Shown here: one piece after another, positions 1 to 8,448 of the stretch
Position numbering within the stretch: position 1 is the stretch's first letter
How the letters are laid out: the number at the start of each line of letters is the position of its first letter
Assembly: GCA_964419605.1 (NCBI GenBank)
Contig: CAYQQM010000001.1
Coordinates: 62,001 to 126,000 of the forward strand
Length of the DNA stretch: 64,000 bases
Direction: 5' to 3'
From: JABFXX01 sp964419605
Lineage (GTDB): Bacteria; Myxococcota_A; Polyangia; Haliangiales; Haliangiaceae
Translations under genes and position numbers: made by a program
Notes under the pieces: model-generated
Database searches by the model: none
What the model was told of the DNA's origin: nothing
The model's input: the letters and a program-made list of their open reading frames with translations, nothing else

Positions 1-1823
1 TCCCGGTTTTCGACCTCTTGAACCCTGAGCCGTCGCGCCAGGACGCATGCCCCAAACGAGCGCTGTCCGCGACCCAATGGGCCATCGCGGATGGCGACGC
101 CAACGGTTCACCCGACTACTTCGTTTCCAAATCGATTTCGACCGACTCCTTGCCGCCGCCTCTGCCAACCGAGTTCAAGGCGACCGGAGCGGAGTCCGGC
201 GTGGTGCTGTCATGGAACACACCATCCGGCGATATCGCAGATATCGCGTACTACCAGGCGCTTTGCGCCACCGATTCGGGCGAACCCGGACGAGCTGATC
301 CCCCGGCAGCGCGCTATATGAGCCCGCGCGGGCTGTGCGCCGCAGACGAAGACTTCGAGTTGGTTGCGGCCACCGTCGATATCGGGTCTGCAGGTTCCGC
401 CGCCGACGTCGATGAGAGCACGTTGGTCAACGGACTAAAGCAGTTCGACCCGAAATACATTTGCGGCGAATCGACGGAGTCCACCGCGACCAGCTTGCGG
501 CTCGAAAAGCTCAAGAACGGGGAGCCCTACACGGTCGTCCTCGTTGCAATCGACAAGTCCGGAAACGCCAAGGGCGCCTATTTCACCAAAAAGCTAACGC
601 CGCAGCCGGCGACCGATTTTTGGGAAGACCTCCACGACAAGGGCAGCGATGCTCAAGGTGGATTTTGCCTCATCGCAGAGACCTACGGCGACGATAGTTC
701 GCTGACGAACGCGCTGCGCCGATTTCGCGACCAAACGCTGGCGCCCCGTGCAAGTGGGCGTTGGTTAACCGCTGCGTACTACGCGTGGTTTGGCAAGCTG
801 GGATCCGCCGCACACAACCATGTCATCGTGCGGGGGGTCGCAGCACTTGTGCTCGCGCCTCTCGTCGCGGTGGCATTGCTATGGCATGCGCTCACCCTGC
901 CAGGTATCGCAGTGCTAATCGCGCTCGGATGGGTTTGGCGGCGCAGCGCCCGCGATCGATCCCGACGATTCGCGCAGCTCGCTGCATCGGCGATCGCAGC
1001 GCTCGCCATGGCGGTTCCAGCCACTGCGCGCGCGCAATCGCCGTATTGGAGCGACCCGCTTGCATCGGAGAGCAACGGGTCTGTCGCCGATGATCTGAAC
1101 GTAACGTGGCACGTCGGCGTTCGCGTTGGCCCCTACACGCCGCAGATCGACTCCGAACCAGGCCTGCTCACCAATACTGCCGGCGAAGGTCCGTATCGCG
1201 CGATGTTCGGAGGCTCTCGGATCACGCCGATACTGGACCTCAATCGCATCGTATGGAGCGGCGTTGGTCAGCTCGGCGTGGGACTGAGCGTGGGATTCAT
1301 GGGCAAAACTGCCAAGTCGTACGCAGCAACCGTGGATGCCGACGCCCCAGAGTGCGCCAACCTCGAGGACAAGAACTATTGCATCGATCCGCGCAATCCA
1401 AATCGCCTCCGATCGAAGGGCGACCGCACGTCGTTTCGGCTGATTCCTCTCGAGCTGACCGCCGTATATCGATTCACGTACCTCGACGACGACTTCGGAA
1501 TTCCGCTTGTGCCTTATGTGCGCGGTGGTCTTGGGTACTACGTGTGGTGGTCCACTGCGCCCAACGGTGACTTCTCAGTCGCTCCGGGCGCATCGAGCAA
1601 CAAAGCCCGAGGCGCGAGCGCCGGACTCGTCGGCGCAGTCGGCTTGCAGGTCCGCGCCGAGCGCATCGATGCTGCTGCTGCGCGGTCCATGACCCAGAGC
1701 GGCATCGCCCACGCGGGCTTTTACGGCGAACTTGCAGTCGGCTGGGTCGACGGATTTGGCAACTCCAGCAAGCTGAACCTCGGCGACAAAACCTGGTTTG
1801 CCGGCGTTGACTTCGAGTTTTAG
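1..1823 (+). CDS. FN3 / CFI-box-like / outer-membrane beta-barrel protein, 5' partial
   Basis: The reading frame is open through the left edge (in-frame codons from base 3), so the N-terminus is missing; a TTG at 18 is unlikely to be the start. Visible order: a fibronectin-III-like region, a segment that looks like the CFI-box C-terminal domain (GFCLIAETYG, then ALRRFRD, then AAYYAWFG), two hydrophobic helices, an Arg-rich patch, a second segment that reads as a signal peptide ending AMAVPATARAQS, then about 260 residues typical of a small outer-membrane barrel (alternating aromatic strands, ending in F). It resembles the MXAN_2562-type barrel proteins of myxobacteria by memory only. A signal-peptide-like segment in the middle is odd and suggests processing or two fused proteins. 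Confidence 0.7.
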   Translation, partial: PVFDLLNPEPSRQDACPKRALSATQWAIADGDANGSPDYFVSKSISTDSLPPPLPTEFKATGAESGVVLSWNTPSGDIADIAYYQALCATDSGEPGRADPPAARYMSPRGLCAADEDFELVAATVDIGSAGSAADVDESTLVNGLKQFDPKYICGESTESTATSLRLEKLKNGEPYTVVLVAIDKSGNAKGAYFTKKLTPQPATDFWEDLHDKGSDAQGGFCLIAETYGDDSSLTNALRRFRDQTLAPRASGRWLTAAYYAWFGKLGSAAHNHVIVRGVAALVLAPLVAVALLWHALTLPGIAVLIALGWVWRRSARDRSRRFAQLAASAIAALAMAVPATARAQSPYWSDPLASESNGSVADDLNVTWHVGVRVGPYTPQIDSEPGLLTNTAGEGPYRAMFGGSRITPILDLNRIVWSGVGQLGVGLSVGFMGKTAKSYAATVDADAPECANLEDKNYCIDPRNPNRLRSKGDRTSFRLIPLELTAVYRFTYLDDDFGIPLVPYVRGGLGYYVWWSTAPNGDFSVAPGASSNKARGASAGLVGAVGLQVRAERIDAAAARSMTQSGIAHAGFYGELAVGWVDGFGNSSKLNLGDKTWFAGVDFEF

Positions 1824-1876
1824 GCCAAGCGCAGAACCGAACGCGCGGAGCGACGCGGTCCACCGTGGAGCTTCTC

Positions 1877-2515
1877 TCAATCTTTGGCGATGAGCCTGGG
1901 CGCCTCCTGCAGAAAGTATCGCTTGATTTCACTCCAGAGTTGAGGCGTCATCCCCGAAGGCAGCGTGGATTCAAGCTCCGCGTCATCGAAAAATGTCAGA
2001 GCCCGCAGCACGTGGTACAGGTCAGGCTCTGCGACTCCAAAGCGTTGAACATATGCGGTGCCCATGGTTCGCAACGCGACCCCACTCGTGGCGATGACGT
2101 AGAGATCCCAGAAATCTCGACGAATGCCCCGCCGTGAAATCGCGGCCAACTTCATCACCGCCAGATCCAAGGGACTCGCAATCATGATCCCAAGGTCGCT
2201 GTCTGCGACCTGAATCGGGGGATACGCGTACCGAACAAAATCGATTGGAACATCTTCAACGATTGCGTGAAGCGCTACGTCGGTTTCATGGACGATCACA
2301 ACGTTTTTAAAATGCGCCAGAAGGTCGGCCTTTGTCCGCGACAGATCCACCGAAGCTCCTCGACTAAAAAAATCGAGATCGCGAGACCGACGGTGGCCGA
2401 AATGAAATCCGATCGCACTGCCGCCGGCGAGATAATACGAATCAACGAGGCCGAATCGCTTTAGTCGATCCAGGGTGCCGCGGAGCTTTTCCTCCAAGTT
2501 GGCGGTGCTGGCCAT
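1877..2515 (-). CDS. AbiEii/AbiGii-type nucleotidyltransferase toxin
   Basis: 212 residues with the AbiEii hallmark: GGSA at residues 31-34 followed by RRSRDLDFF at 42-50, the metal-binding DxD of the DNA polymerase beta-like nucleotidyltransferase fold. A later MKLAAISRRGIRRDFWDL stretch carries the conserved Lys/Arg/Asp region. Family members are type IV toxins that add nucleotides to RNA targets. The ATG at 2515 is preceded by a good Shine-Dalgarno (TGAGGAAAC). The gene overlaps the upstream partner by 55 bases, which supports a coupled toxin-antitoxin pair. Cellular target not visible from sequence. Confidence 0.85.
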   Translation of the reverse strand: MASTANLEEKLRGTLDRLKRFGLVDSYYLAGGSAIGFHFGHRRSRDLDFFSRGASVDLSRTKADLLAHFKNVVIVHETDVALHAIVEDVPIDFVRYAYPPIQVADSDLGIMIASPLDLAVMKLAAISRRGIRRDFWDLYVIATSGVALRTMGTAYVQRFGVAEPDLYHVLRALTFFDDAELESTLPSGMTPQLWSEIKRYFLQEAPRLIAKD

Positions 2516-2793
2516 GGTGTCGTTTCCTCAAAGTAGGCATGCCAAAACGTTCGAGTGCGGTGCGAAACAATAGGATGTGCATACGAGCGAAAAAACTGCC
2601 GAATCCGTTCCGATCCGTACTGTCGCAGCAACCACCGCACATCCGCAAGCCGGCCGTGCTCGAGCACGCGAGCCATGATTGCCTCTGCGTCCCGATCCAG
2701 ATCAAGAGCTTCGACATCGAGGTCCCAAAGAAACGGCACCACGCTCTCCGGCAGCTCGCTCACACTACCAGCATAGCACGCCAGGGGATCCAC
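2461..2793 (-). CDS. DUF6922-like antitoxin partner of AbiEii-type toxin
   Basis: 110 residues. The core, with FLWDLDVEALDLDRDAEAI and later RWLLRQYGSERIRQFF, has the W-D-x-D...RILEHG...W...YG pattern of the small proteins (DUF6922-like) that precede AbiEii toxins. It ends 55 bases inside the toxin gene. The GTG at 2793 is the longest start; a GTG at 2763 (VSELPESVV) fits the usual family N-terminus better. Likely neutralises or regulates the adjacent toxin; family assignment is from memory of the motif. Confidence 0.65.
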   Translation of the reverse strand: MDPLACYAGSVSELPESVVPFLWDLDVEALDLDRDAEAIMARVLEHGRLADVRWLLRQYGSERIRQFFRSYAHPIVSHRTRTFWHAYFEETTPWPAPPTWRKSSAAPWID

Positions 2794-2879
2794 ACGATCT
2801 GAATCGCGTCCGAGGGGGTGTGATCACAAACCATGGGTAGGAGTTCGCGAAAAATCGCTTCACCAGCCATTGGTTGCTA

Positions 2880-4232
2880 TCACTTCCCCAGTTCGTCGGC
2901 GCCGAGGTCGCATCCGGCGCCGATCGGCCTTTGGTCGCCGTCGACGTCCACCGTATTTCCAGGACAGCTAGCTTTGTCGGTAACTTTGTCGACAATGTCC
3001 CCCGGCGTCCTTGAGCCGAGGTGGTAGTCGGTTGCGCTAACAAAGCCTGGATCGCCTGGACCGACGAAGGAGTTGCCGACGTTACAGTCGGCAGTTGCAC
3101 TGGGAAGCGCAGCGTTACGATTTCGCACAATGATGTTGTTGTTTGCGGTGAAGAATCCATTGACTTTTGCACATGAGATGCCACCCGCCAGTACAGAGTT
3201 GGACACGGAGTCTGTATTTGTATTCGTATTATCCGCAATAGTATTGAACTCGATCTTATTCGAGGGTGTGTTGTCTGCATACACACGGATGCCGCCGACA
3301 AACAATGTTGAATCTAGAGCGTCACCATTGCCTACGATAAAATTGTTCGAAATCGTGAACGCGATAGGGCCTCCCATAAAAATTCCGCCGCGACGATTGT
3401 CGCGAATCGTCGAGCGCGTGACGTACAGCGGGCCCGCGGCACCAACAGCGAAGTCCATTCGGTTGTTCCGGACCGTCGATTCGATGACATTTAGGGCGCC
3501 GTCACGGATCGTATAAACCCCGGCTCCGTTGTCGCGAACCGTCGATTGGAGGATCGTTAACGCGCCTAGCGTCTCATTGGTAGCGCCGCACCAATCGTTG
3601 CTGCTCATCGTCACGCGCTGCAGTGTGACCTCCGGAGCGTCGCCGTTTTTCATCCAAAGCGCACAACCAGTGGAGGCCGGGCTACTTTGTGCTCCGGTGA
3701 GTTCAAGGTCGTAGATGGTAACCTTCGAGTTGCCCGCAATCGTAATCAATTTGCCCGTCGTGCTGCGAGTGAGCTGGGCGCCGGGGTCGGCCGCGATAGT
3801 GACAGTCTGGTTCGTGATCGTCACATTGTCCGCGATCGTTCCGGTCATCTTGACGACGGGCCGCCGGGTATCCAGCGCGATCTGTAGCGACGAACAGGGC
3901 AGGTCTTTGGTGCATGCGGCACCTTTTCCGTTGGACGCCACATACGCGACATTGTTCTCGGCGCTACAGCCTTCCGGCAAGCAGACATCCGAGGCGCATT
4001 GTTTGTGCATCGTGCACGCCTTGCACGTGTTATCGGCGCCGCAATACGGAGTAGCCCCGCTACAGGCTCCAGATTCCCCGGCGGTGCACTGTACGCAGCT
4101 TCCGGCCGTTGTGTCGCACACGGCGGTTGCTCCAGAACATTCGGCGCTCGATTGACATCCTGTGGGCTTGGCGTCTGTGCCAGCATCCTTGTGACGGTTC
4201 GGGTTGGGCACCGTGCAGGCCGACATCAGCAA
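2880..4232 (-). CDS. Beta-helix (choice-of-anchor-Q-like) lipoprotein with defective leader
   Basis: 450 codons from a TTG at 4232. The lipobox-like MSAC is followed by a Cys-rich linker (repeated C-x6-10-C spacing), then a right-handed beta-helix with repeated S-T-I-R-D-N-type rungs and a C-terminal GADELGK, as in choice-of-anchor-Q proteins. Expected location: outer membrane or surface. The leader is abnormal: only about six residues precede the lipobox Cys. An ATG at 4266, in the same context as the start of the lipoprotein gene at 6469, runs into TGA after eight codons (MKQNQFSK) in another frame; removing one A from the AAAA run joins it to this frame. Either the gene lost part of its signal peptide and is shifted, or the base is a sequencing error. 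Confidence 0.65.
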   Translation of the reverse strand: MLMSACTVPNPNRHKDAGTDAKPTGCQSSAECSGATAVCDTTAGSCVQCTAGESGACSGATPYCGADNTCKACTMHKQCASDVCLPEGCSAENNVAYVASNGKGAACTKDLPCSSLQIALDTRRPVVKMTGTIADNVTITNQTVTIAADPGAQLTRSTTGKLITIAGNSKVTIYDLELTGAQSSPASTGCALWMKNGDAPEVTLQRVTMSSNDWCGATNETLGALTILQSTVRDNGAGVYTIRDGALNVIESTVRNNRMDFAVGAAGPLYVTRSTIRDNRRGGIFMGGPIAFTISNNFIVGNGDALDSTLFVGGIRVYADNTPSNKIEFNTIADNTNTNTDSVSNSVLAGGISCAKVNGFFTANNNIIVRNRNAALPSATADCNVGNSFVGPGDPGFVSATDYHLGSRTPGDIVDKVTDKASCPGNTVDVDGDQRPIGAGCDLGADELGK

Positions 4233-4260
4233 CAGGCGATCATTTTGAGAACTGGTTTTG

Positions 4261-4400
4261 CTTCATGGGGGAGTTATCGGTAAAGGGCGGCGATAGTTGC
4301 GCACTTTTGTATGATTTTGGGATGATTGTTTGTTTTTGAACAAAATTGGGATGTTAGGATCAACAGGATCAACTTGATCAGTATCCGAGCGACGATTCGA
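4261..4400 (-). promoter_or_regulatory. AT-rich upstream region of the beta-helix lipoprotein gene
   Basis: Upstream of the ATG at 4266 the minus strand reads CGATAACTCCCCCATGAAG; the gene at 6469 has CGATACTCCCCCGTATGAAG. Both also have GCAACT about 30 bases before the start and an A/C-rich tract with CAAAAACA farther upstream. The unusual A+T content compared with flanking genes is consistent with a promoter, but no clear -35/-10 pair was picked out. Bases 4401-4452 hold nothing recognisable. Confidence 0.4.
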
Positions 4401-4452
4401 CGTTTGCTTGCAGCGGCGATCACCTGGGGCGAGCACCGCCGCCAGGCCGAGT

Positions 4453-6156
4453 TCAGCGGCCAGAGCCCGATTCGTTGGCGAGGGCGACATCCGGTAAGCC
4501 AACGCCATCGCACAAGGCATAGCCACTAAATGTGGTGCCGCGATCGATACTCGTCGCGTAGCCAACGACAACTCGGTTGCGATCCACAAGTTCGCGAAGC
4601 GAAAACGTCTGCTGTATCGGCAATGACCCCGTAACCCGACAGTACCCGCGCTGCGTCGTCGGACTGAACGTCTTGACTCGGATCGCAGAGCCGCCTTCCG
4701 GCCAGGTCGATCCAAGGGGCGCCACCCACGCAAAAATGCTGCGCCGATGACGGCGCAGGTAGGGCATCAGAGCGTCTAGTTCCGTCTTAAAATAGGCGTC
4801 CGACCACGCCGCAGTGGTTTCGGGAACGAGTGCCGGGAATCCGAGGAGGAACGCTGTCGTCGCTAGATTGAGGTACGGCCGCCGTAAGTCTCTACAGTGT
4901 GCAATTCCAGCTCTGGCCTCATCGATGAATACGAGTAAACTAACGAGCAGCAGCCCTACACTTGCAAACCGGCGCAACCGCGACAGCGCACCGCTAAGTC
5001 CCCAACACGCAAGTAACCACCAACCGATGATCGCCGTTGCACAATACCGGTGTGGAACAAATAGCCGGTCGAGGTCTCCGGGGATCCCCGGATTGCGCAC
5101 GAGTTGAATCGTTACGGCGCCAATGCCTGCCATCGCGTAAAGAACGAGCACACTGGCGGAGAACACGACGAGTGCGCTAGAGGTCCGATTCGCAAACGGC
5201 TTGGACGAAACGATCGGAGGAAGCTGGCGGGCCCATTGTTGATACAACGCGCGCCCAATGCTCACGGCCAACCAGGCAAACATTCCAAGCACAGCCACCG
5301 CGATGGGCAGACGTATCCACGCGAACTCTTTCCACAGGTAGGACTCTAGAACCGGAGTCAGCAGAAATCCGGTAAACAGGCCGAAGGCCTGTCTCGCCTT
5401 AGCGATGCTGAGCACCGAGACCGCAGCGGTAAATTCCGTTTCGCGCGGACCGTATACGCGTTGAATGATGAACACTGTTACGAGTGGCAACACGCTAAGT
5501 GCGATTCGGCGCCATCCGGCGCGCGCGACCACGTGGAGCGCGATTAGCGAAATCGCAAACAGATGCCCCGACCCGTGAAACGTCGTAGCGATACACGCGA
5601 GGACGAGTCGAGTGACATAGGATCTGCTCAGCACACTGACCGAATTTCGGACGACGATATGAGCCATCGACCACAATAGCCAAAGGTAGGTGAGCCGCGA
5701 CGCTTGGATCACGACGTGAAACGGCATCACCACCCCTTCGGTGTCTTGTGGGCTTGTAAACAGGAATGCGAAGGTGATGCCCGCAAGCCATCGCAGCCAC
5801 GCTCGCTCGATTGGGAATGACAGCAGGACGTGGACGACAAAAAACGCAGTCGCGACCGTGGTTGTCACCGCGGTGGCGAGTAAGAAAATCTGATGTCCTC
5901 CAAGCGCAAAATCTATGTACGTAAGGACGTAAACGATAGAGTGCAAATGCGCCCCATGCAGGTGGAAGATGTACTGATCAGGGCGCAGCGCCCCCAGATT
6001 TGCCAGCATGATGCGATGCAAGACCGCCCAGCCGTCTACAAATGGTGCCGGCGTAAACACGCCGATCACCGACACCATGTTCACCGCGCAAACGGCGGCG
6101 ATGCCAGTATACAGCCACCTCCGTTCACGGGCTGTTGTCGCGGGTGCGCTCAGCAC
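4453..6156 (-). CDS. Multipass membrane protein, glycosyltransferase-C-like
   Basis: 567 residues from a GTG at 6156, with about ten hydrophobic helices and a soluble C-terminal part of about 130 residues. An early periplasmic loop carries PAPFVDGWAVLHRIML, of the aromatic/acidic style found at the active-site loop of polyprenyl-phosphate-sugar-dependent GT-C enzymes. No family signature firm enough to name it. It lies with three other proteins of the same general plan (8449, 10812, 13185) and GT2 genes, which supports a role in transferring sugars to a lipid or surface glycan. The substrate is unknown. Confidence 0.5.
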   Translation of the reverse strand: MLSAPATTARERRWLYTGIAAVCAVNMVSVIGVFTPAPFVDGWAVLHRIMLANLGALRPDQYIFHLHGAHLHSIVYVLTYIDFALGGHQIFLLATAVTTTVATAFFVVHVLLSFPIERAWLRWLAGITFAFLFTSPQDTEGVVMPFHVVIQASRLTYLWLLWSMAHIVVRNSVSVLSRSYVTRLVLACIATTFHGSGHLFAISLIALHVVARAGWRRIALSVLPLVTVFIIQRVYGPRETEFTAAVSVLSIAKARQAFGLFTGFLLTPVLESYLWKEFAWIRLPIAVAVLGMFAWLAVSIGRALYQQWARQLPPIVSSKPFANRTSSALVVFSASVLVLYAMAGIGAVTIQLVRNPGIPGDLDRLFVPHRYCATAIIGWWLLACWGLSGALSRLRRFASVGLLLVSLLVFIDEARAGIAHCRDLRRPYLNLATTAFLLGFPALVPETTAAWSDAYFKTELDALMPYLRRHRRSIFAWVAPLGSTWPEGGSAIRVKTFSPTTQRGYCRVTGSLPIQQTFSLRELVDRNRVVVGYATSIDRGTTFSGYALCDGVGLPDVALANESGSGR

Positions 6157-6468
6157 ACTGGCCTATATCACGCATTTGGAGCCGAAAGCGCGAGAGGGAC
6201 GCGCTGCGCGCTACCCCGCCCCCTTCATGAACGGCCGTTTGATGGGAAGTATGGGCGGGGCGGAGCAATCGTTCCAACCCGCGGCACGCGGACCCAATAT
6301 CGGCGTTGGCTTGCCTCGTCTCATTCCTTGCTCGAGCAGGCGTGGAGAAATTGGCCACTGGCGACCTCCGCATCTGTTCTCCGCGAAAATTATTAACAAA
6401 AACAATTGTTTGTACCCCACGCTACTTTTCGTAGCAACTCTGGTAACCATGTGCCGATACTCCCCCGT
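6157..6468. other. Divergent intergenic region with no gene
   Basis: 312 bases between divergent genes. The left part is G+C-rich with no credible coding. From about 6385 it becomes A+T-rich (AATTATTAACAAAAACAATTG and similar), and the last 40 bases match the leader of the beta-helix lipoprotein gene. A promoter for the FG-GAP lipoprotein probably lies here. Open frames crossing it (for example the upstream extension from 6406) lack a ribosome-binding site and are not convincing. Confidence 0.5.
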
Positions 6469-8262
6469 ATGAAGCAAATCGTTCTACATCGAACTGTTAA
6501 CCATCACCCTCTCAACACAGACAGCCAATGGCGATCGATTCTCCGGCAGTCGGTGTTCATGGCGCTAGCGATATTCATGGTGGCGTGCACAGTGGCTAAT
6601 CCAAGGCGTCGCCCCGACGGGGGGACAGACGCGGGGATCGACCCGAACTCGCCCGCCAAGGAGCTCACATCGTTTGTGTTCCGCACCAGCGATAACCCGG
6701 GGCTCGCAGCGGATATCACTGCGGTCATCGACGGAACCAACGTCCGGGCCACCGTGCCGTTTGGGAGAAACCAGTCGCTGGTCGCTGCTTTCACCACCAC
6801 GGGGGCACGCGTCGAGGTAGCCGGCGCAACCCAAGAGTCGGGCGTCACCAGTAACGGATTTGGAAGCCCCGTCGTCTATCGCGTTTTCGCTGGCAATGGA
6901 TCGACGCAGGACTACACAGTCACCGCGTCGACGCCCATCCAACAGGCGTACGTCAAAGCGTCGAATCCCGGTACTATCGACGGATTCGGCGCTGTGGCTC
7001 TATCGGCCGATGGCAATACCCTCGCGGTCGGTGCTCCCGGGGAAGGCGATGTAAAGCAGAACAGCGGAGCCGTGTACGTGTTCACGCGGTCGGGCGTCGG
7101 ATGGAGCCAACAGGCGTATCTCAAAGCATCCAATGCGGGCCCAGATGACATCTTCGGTAGCAGTGTTGCTCTCTCGGCGGACGGCACCATCCTTGCTGTC
7201 GGCGCCCTCGGGGAGGACAGCGATTCTCAGGGCATCGACGGGCCCGACAATAATAACGCCCCGGACAGCGGCGCGGCGTACATATTCGTCCGATCTGGCA
7301 CCTCCTGGAGCGAACAGGCGTACGCAAAAGCCTCCAACACGAGTGCGGGGGCCGCATTCGGCACGAGCGTGGCACTGTCGGCCAATGGTGACACGCTCGC
7401 TGTTGGAGCGTATGGGGAAAACAGTGTGCAGCCCCAAAGTGGGGCTGCATATGTATTCACCCGGTCCGGCGGCGTTTGGAGCCAACAAGCGGATCTGAAA
7501 GCGTCCAATGCGAGCCAGGGATACCACTTCGGTATCGGCGTTTCGCTATCGGCCGACGGGAACACCCTCGCTGTCGGCGCTTTCGGGGAAAGCGCGCCGT
7601 CGGGACAAGTGGGAAGCGGAGCCGCCTACGTTTTTGTCCGGTCTGGCACCGCGTGGAGCCAACAGGGGAACCTCAAAGCGTCCAACGCTGATAGTGCGAA
7701 GGATAGTTTCGGAGTCAGCGTTTCACTCTCGGCAGACGGTACTACGCTGGCCGTTGGGGCCCGCTGGGAGGACAGCTCAACCAGAGGCATCGGCACAAAC
7801 CCAAACAATTCGGCGAACAAGTGTGGGGCCGCCTACGTGTTTGCCCGCTCTGGCACGGTGTGGACGCAGCAGGAGTACATTAAAGCGTCGAATGCCGACG
7901 CGGCAGACGAGTTCGGGCAGAGTGTCGCGTTGTCGGCGGACGGCAACACCCTCGCTGTTGGCGCGTACGGAGAAGGCAGCAAGGCCACAGGCATTGGCGG
8001 GGACCAGAATGACAATTCCTGGTCGTTTGCCGGCGCCGTATACGAGTTCACCCGGACGGGCTCTGCGTGGAGCCAACAAGCATATATCAAGGCGTCCAAT
8101 ACCGGCGCCGTAGACGCATTCGGCGGTCGAGTCGCGCTGTCAGCGGACGGCGTGACCCTAGCCGTTGGGGCCCACCGTGAAGACAGCAAGGCCACAGGCG
8201 TCAACGGGAAACAGAACGATAATTCAGTCGAAGACAGCGGCGCCGTGTATTTGTTCCACTAG
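6469..8262 (+). CDS. FG-GAP seven-repeat beta-propeller lipoprotein
   Basis: 597 residues from ATG 6469 (MKQ), chosen because the leader matches that of the gene at 4266. The signal peptide ends FMALAIFMVAC, with Cys as lipidation site, then a short linker RRRPDGGTDAG like the paralogous leader. A beta-sandwich-like domain (about 60-150) precedes seven repeats of roughly 55-70 residues, each with KASN...FG..V.LSADG.TLAVGA..E and SGA.YVF.RSG..WS. Seven copies match a complete seven-bladed propeller of the FG-GAP/integrin type. Location: outer membrane or surface. Function unknown; binding or adhesion is an inference. Confidence 0.85.
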   Translation: MKQIVLHRTVNHHPLNTDSQWRSILRQSVFMALAIFMVACTVANPRRRPDGGTDAGIDPNSPAKELTSFVFRTSDNPGLAADITAVIDGTNVRATVPFGRNQSLVAAFTTTGARVEVAGATQESGVTSNGFGSPVVYRVFAGNGSTQDYTVTASTPIQQAYVKASNPGTIDGFGAVALSADGNTLAVGAPGEGDVKQNSGAVYVFTRSGVGWSQQAYLKASNAGPDDIFGSSVALSADGTILAVGALGEDSDSQGIDGPDNNNAPDSGAAYIFVRSGTSWSEQAYAKASNTSAGAAFGTSVALSANGDTLAVGAYGENSVQPQSGAAYVFTRSGGVWSQQADLKASNASQGYHFGIGVSLSADGNTLAVGAFGESAPSGQVGSGAAYVFVRSGTAWSQQGNLKASNADSAKDSFGVSVSLSADGTTLAVGARWEDSSTRGIGTNPNNSANKCGAAYVFARSGTVWTQQEYIKASNADAADEFGQSVALSADGNTLAVGAYGEGSKATGIGGDQNDNSWSFAGAVYEFTRTGSAWSQQAYIKASNTGAVDAFGGRVALSADGVTLAVGAHREDSKATGVNGKQNDNSVEDSGAVYLFH

Positions 8263-8448
8263 GCTCAAATGGGCGCCCCGACCGCTAGGAACTCGGCCAG
8301 AACGCGGTGGGGCGCGGTTGCGAACGGACAATCGCAAACGATCCCCCCTCCAATCGACCAAGAGTCTCAGCCGGGCCGTCGCGTGGCCACCGGCGGCACA
8401 TGAGCGTGGCTCGGTCGTGGCTGTGGTGGCATCGGCCTTGCGTCGAAG

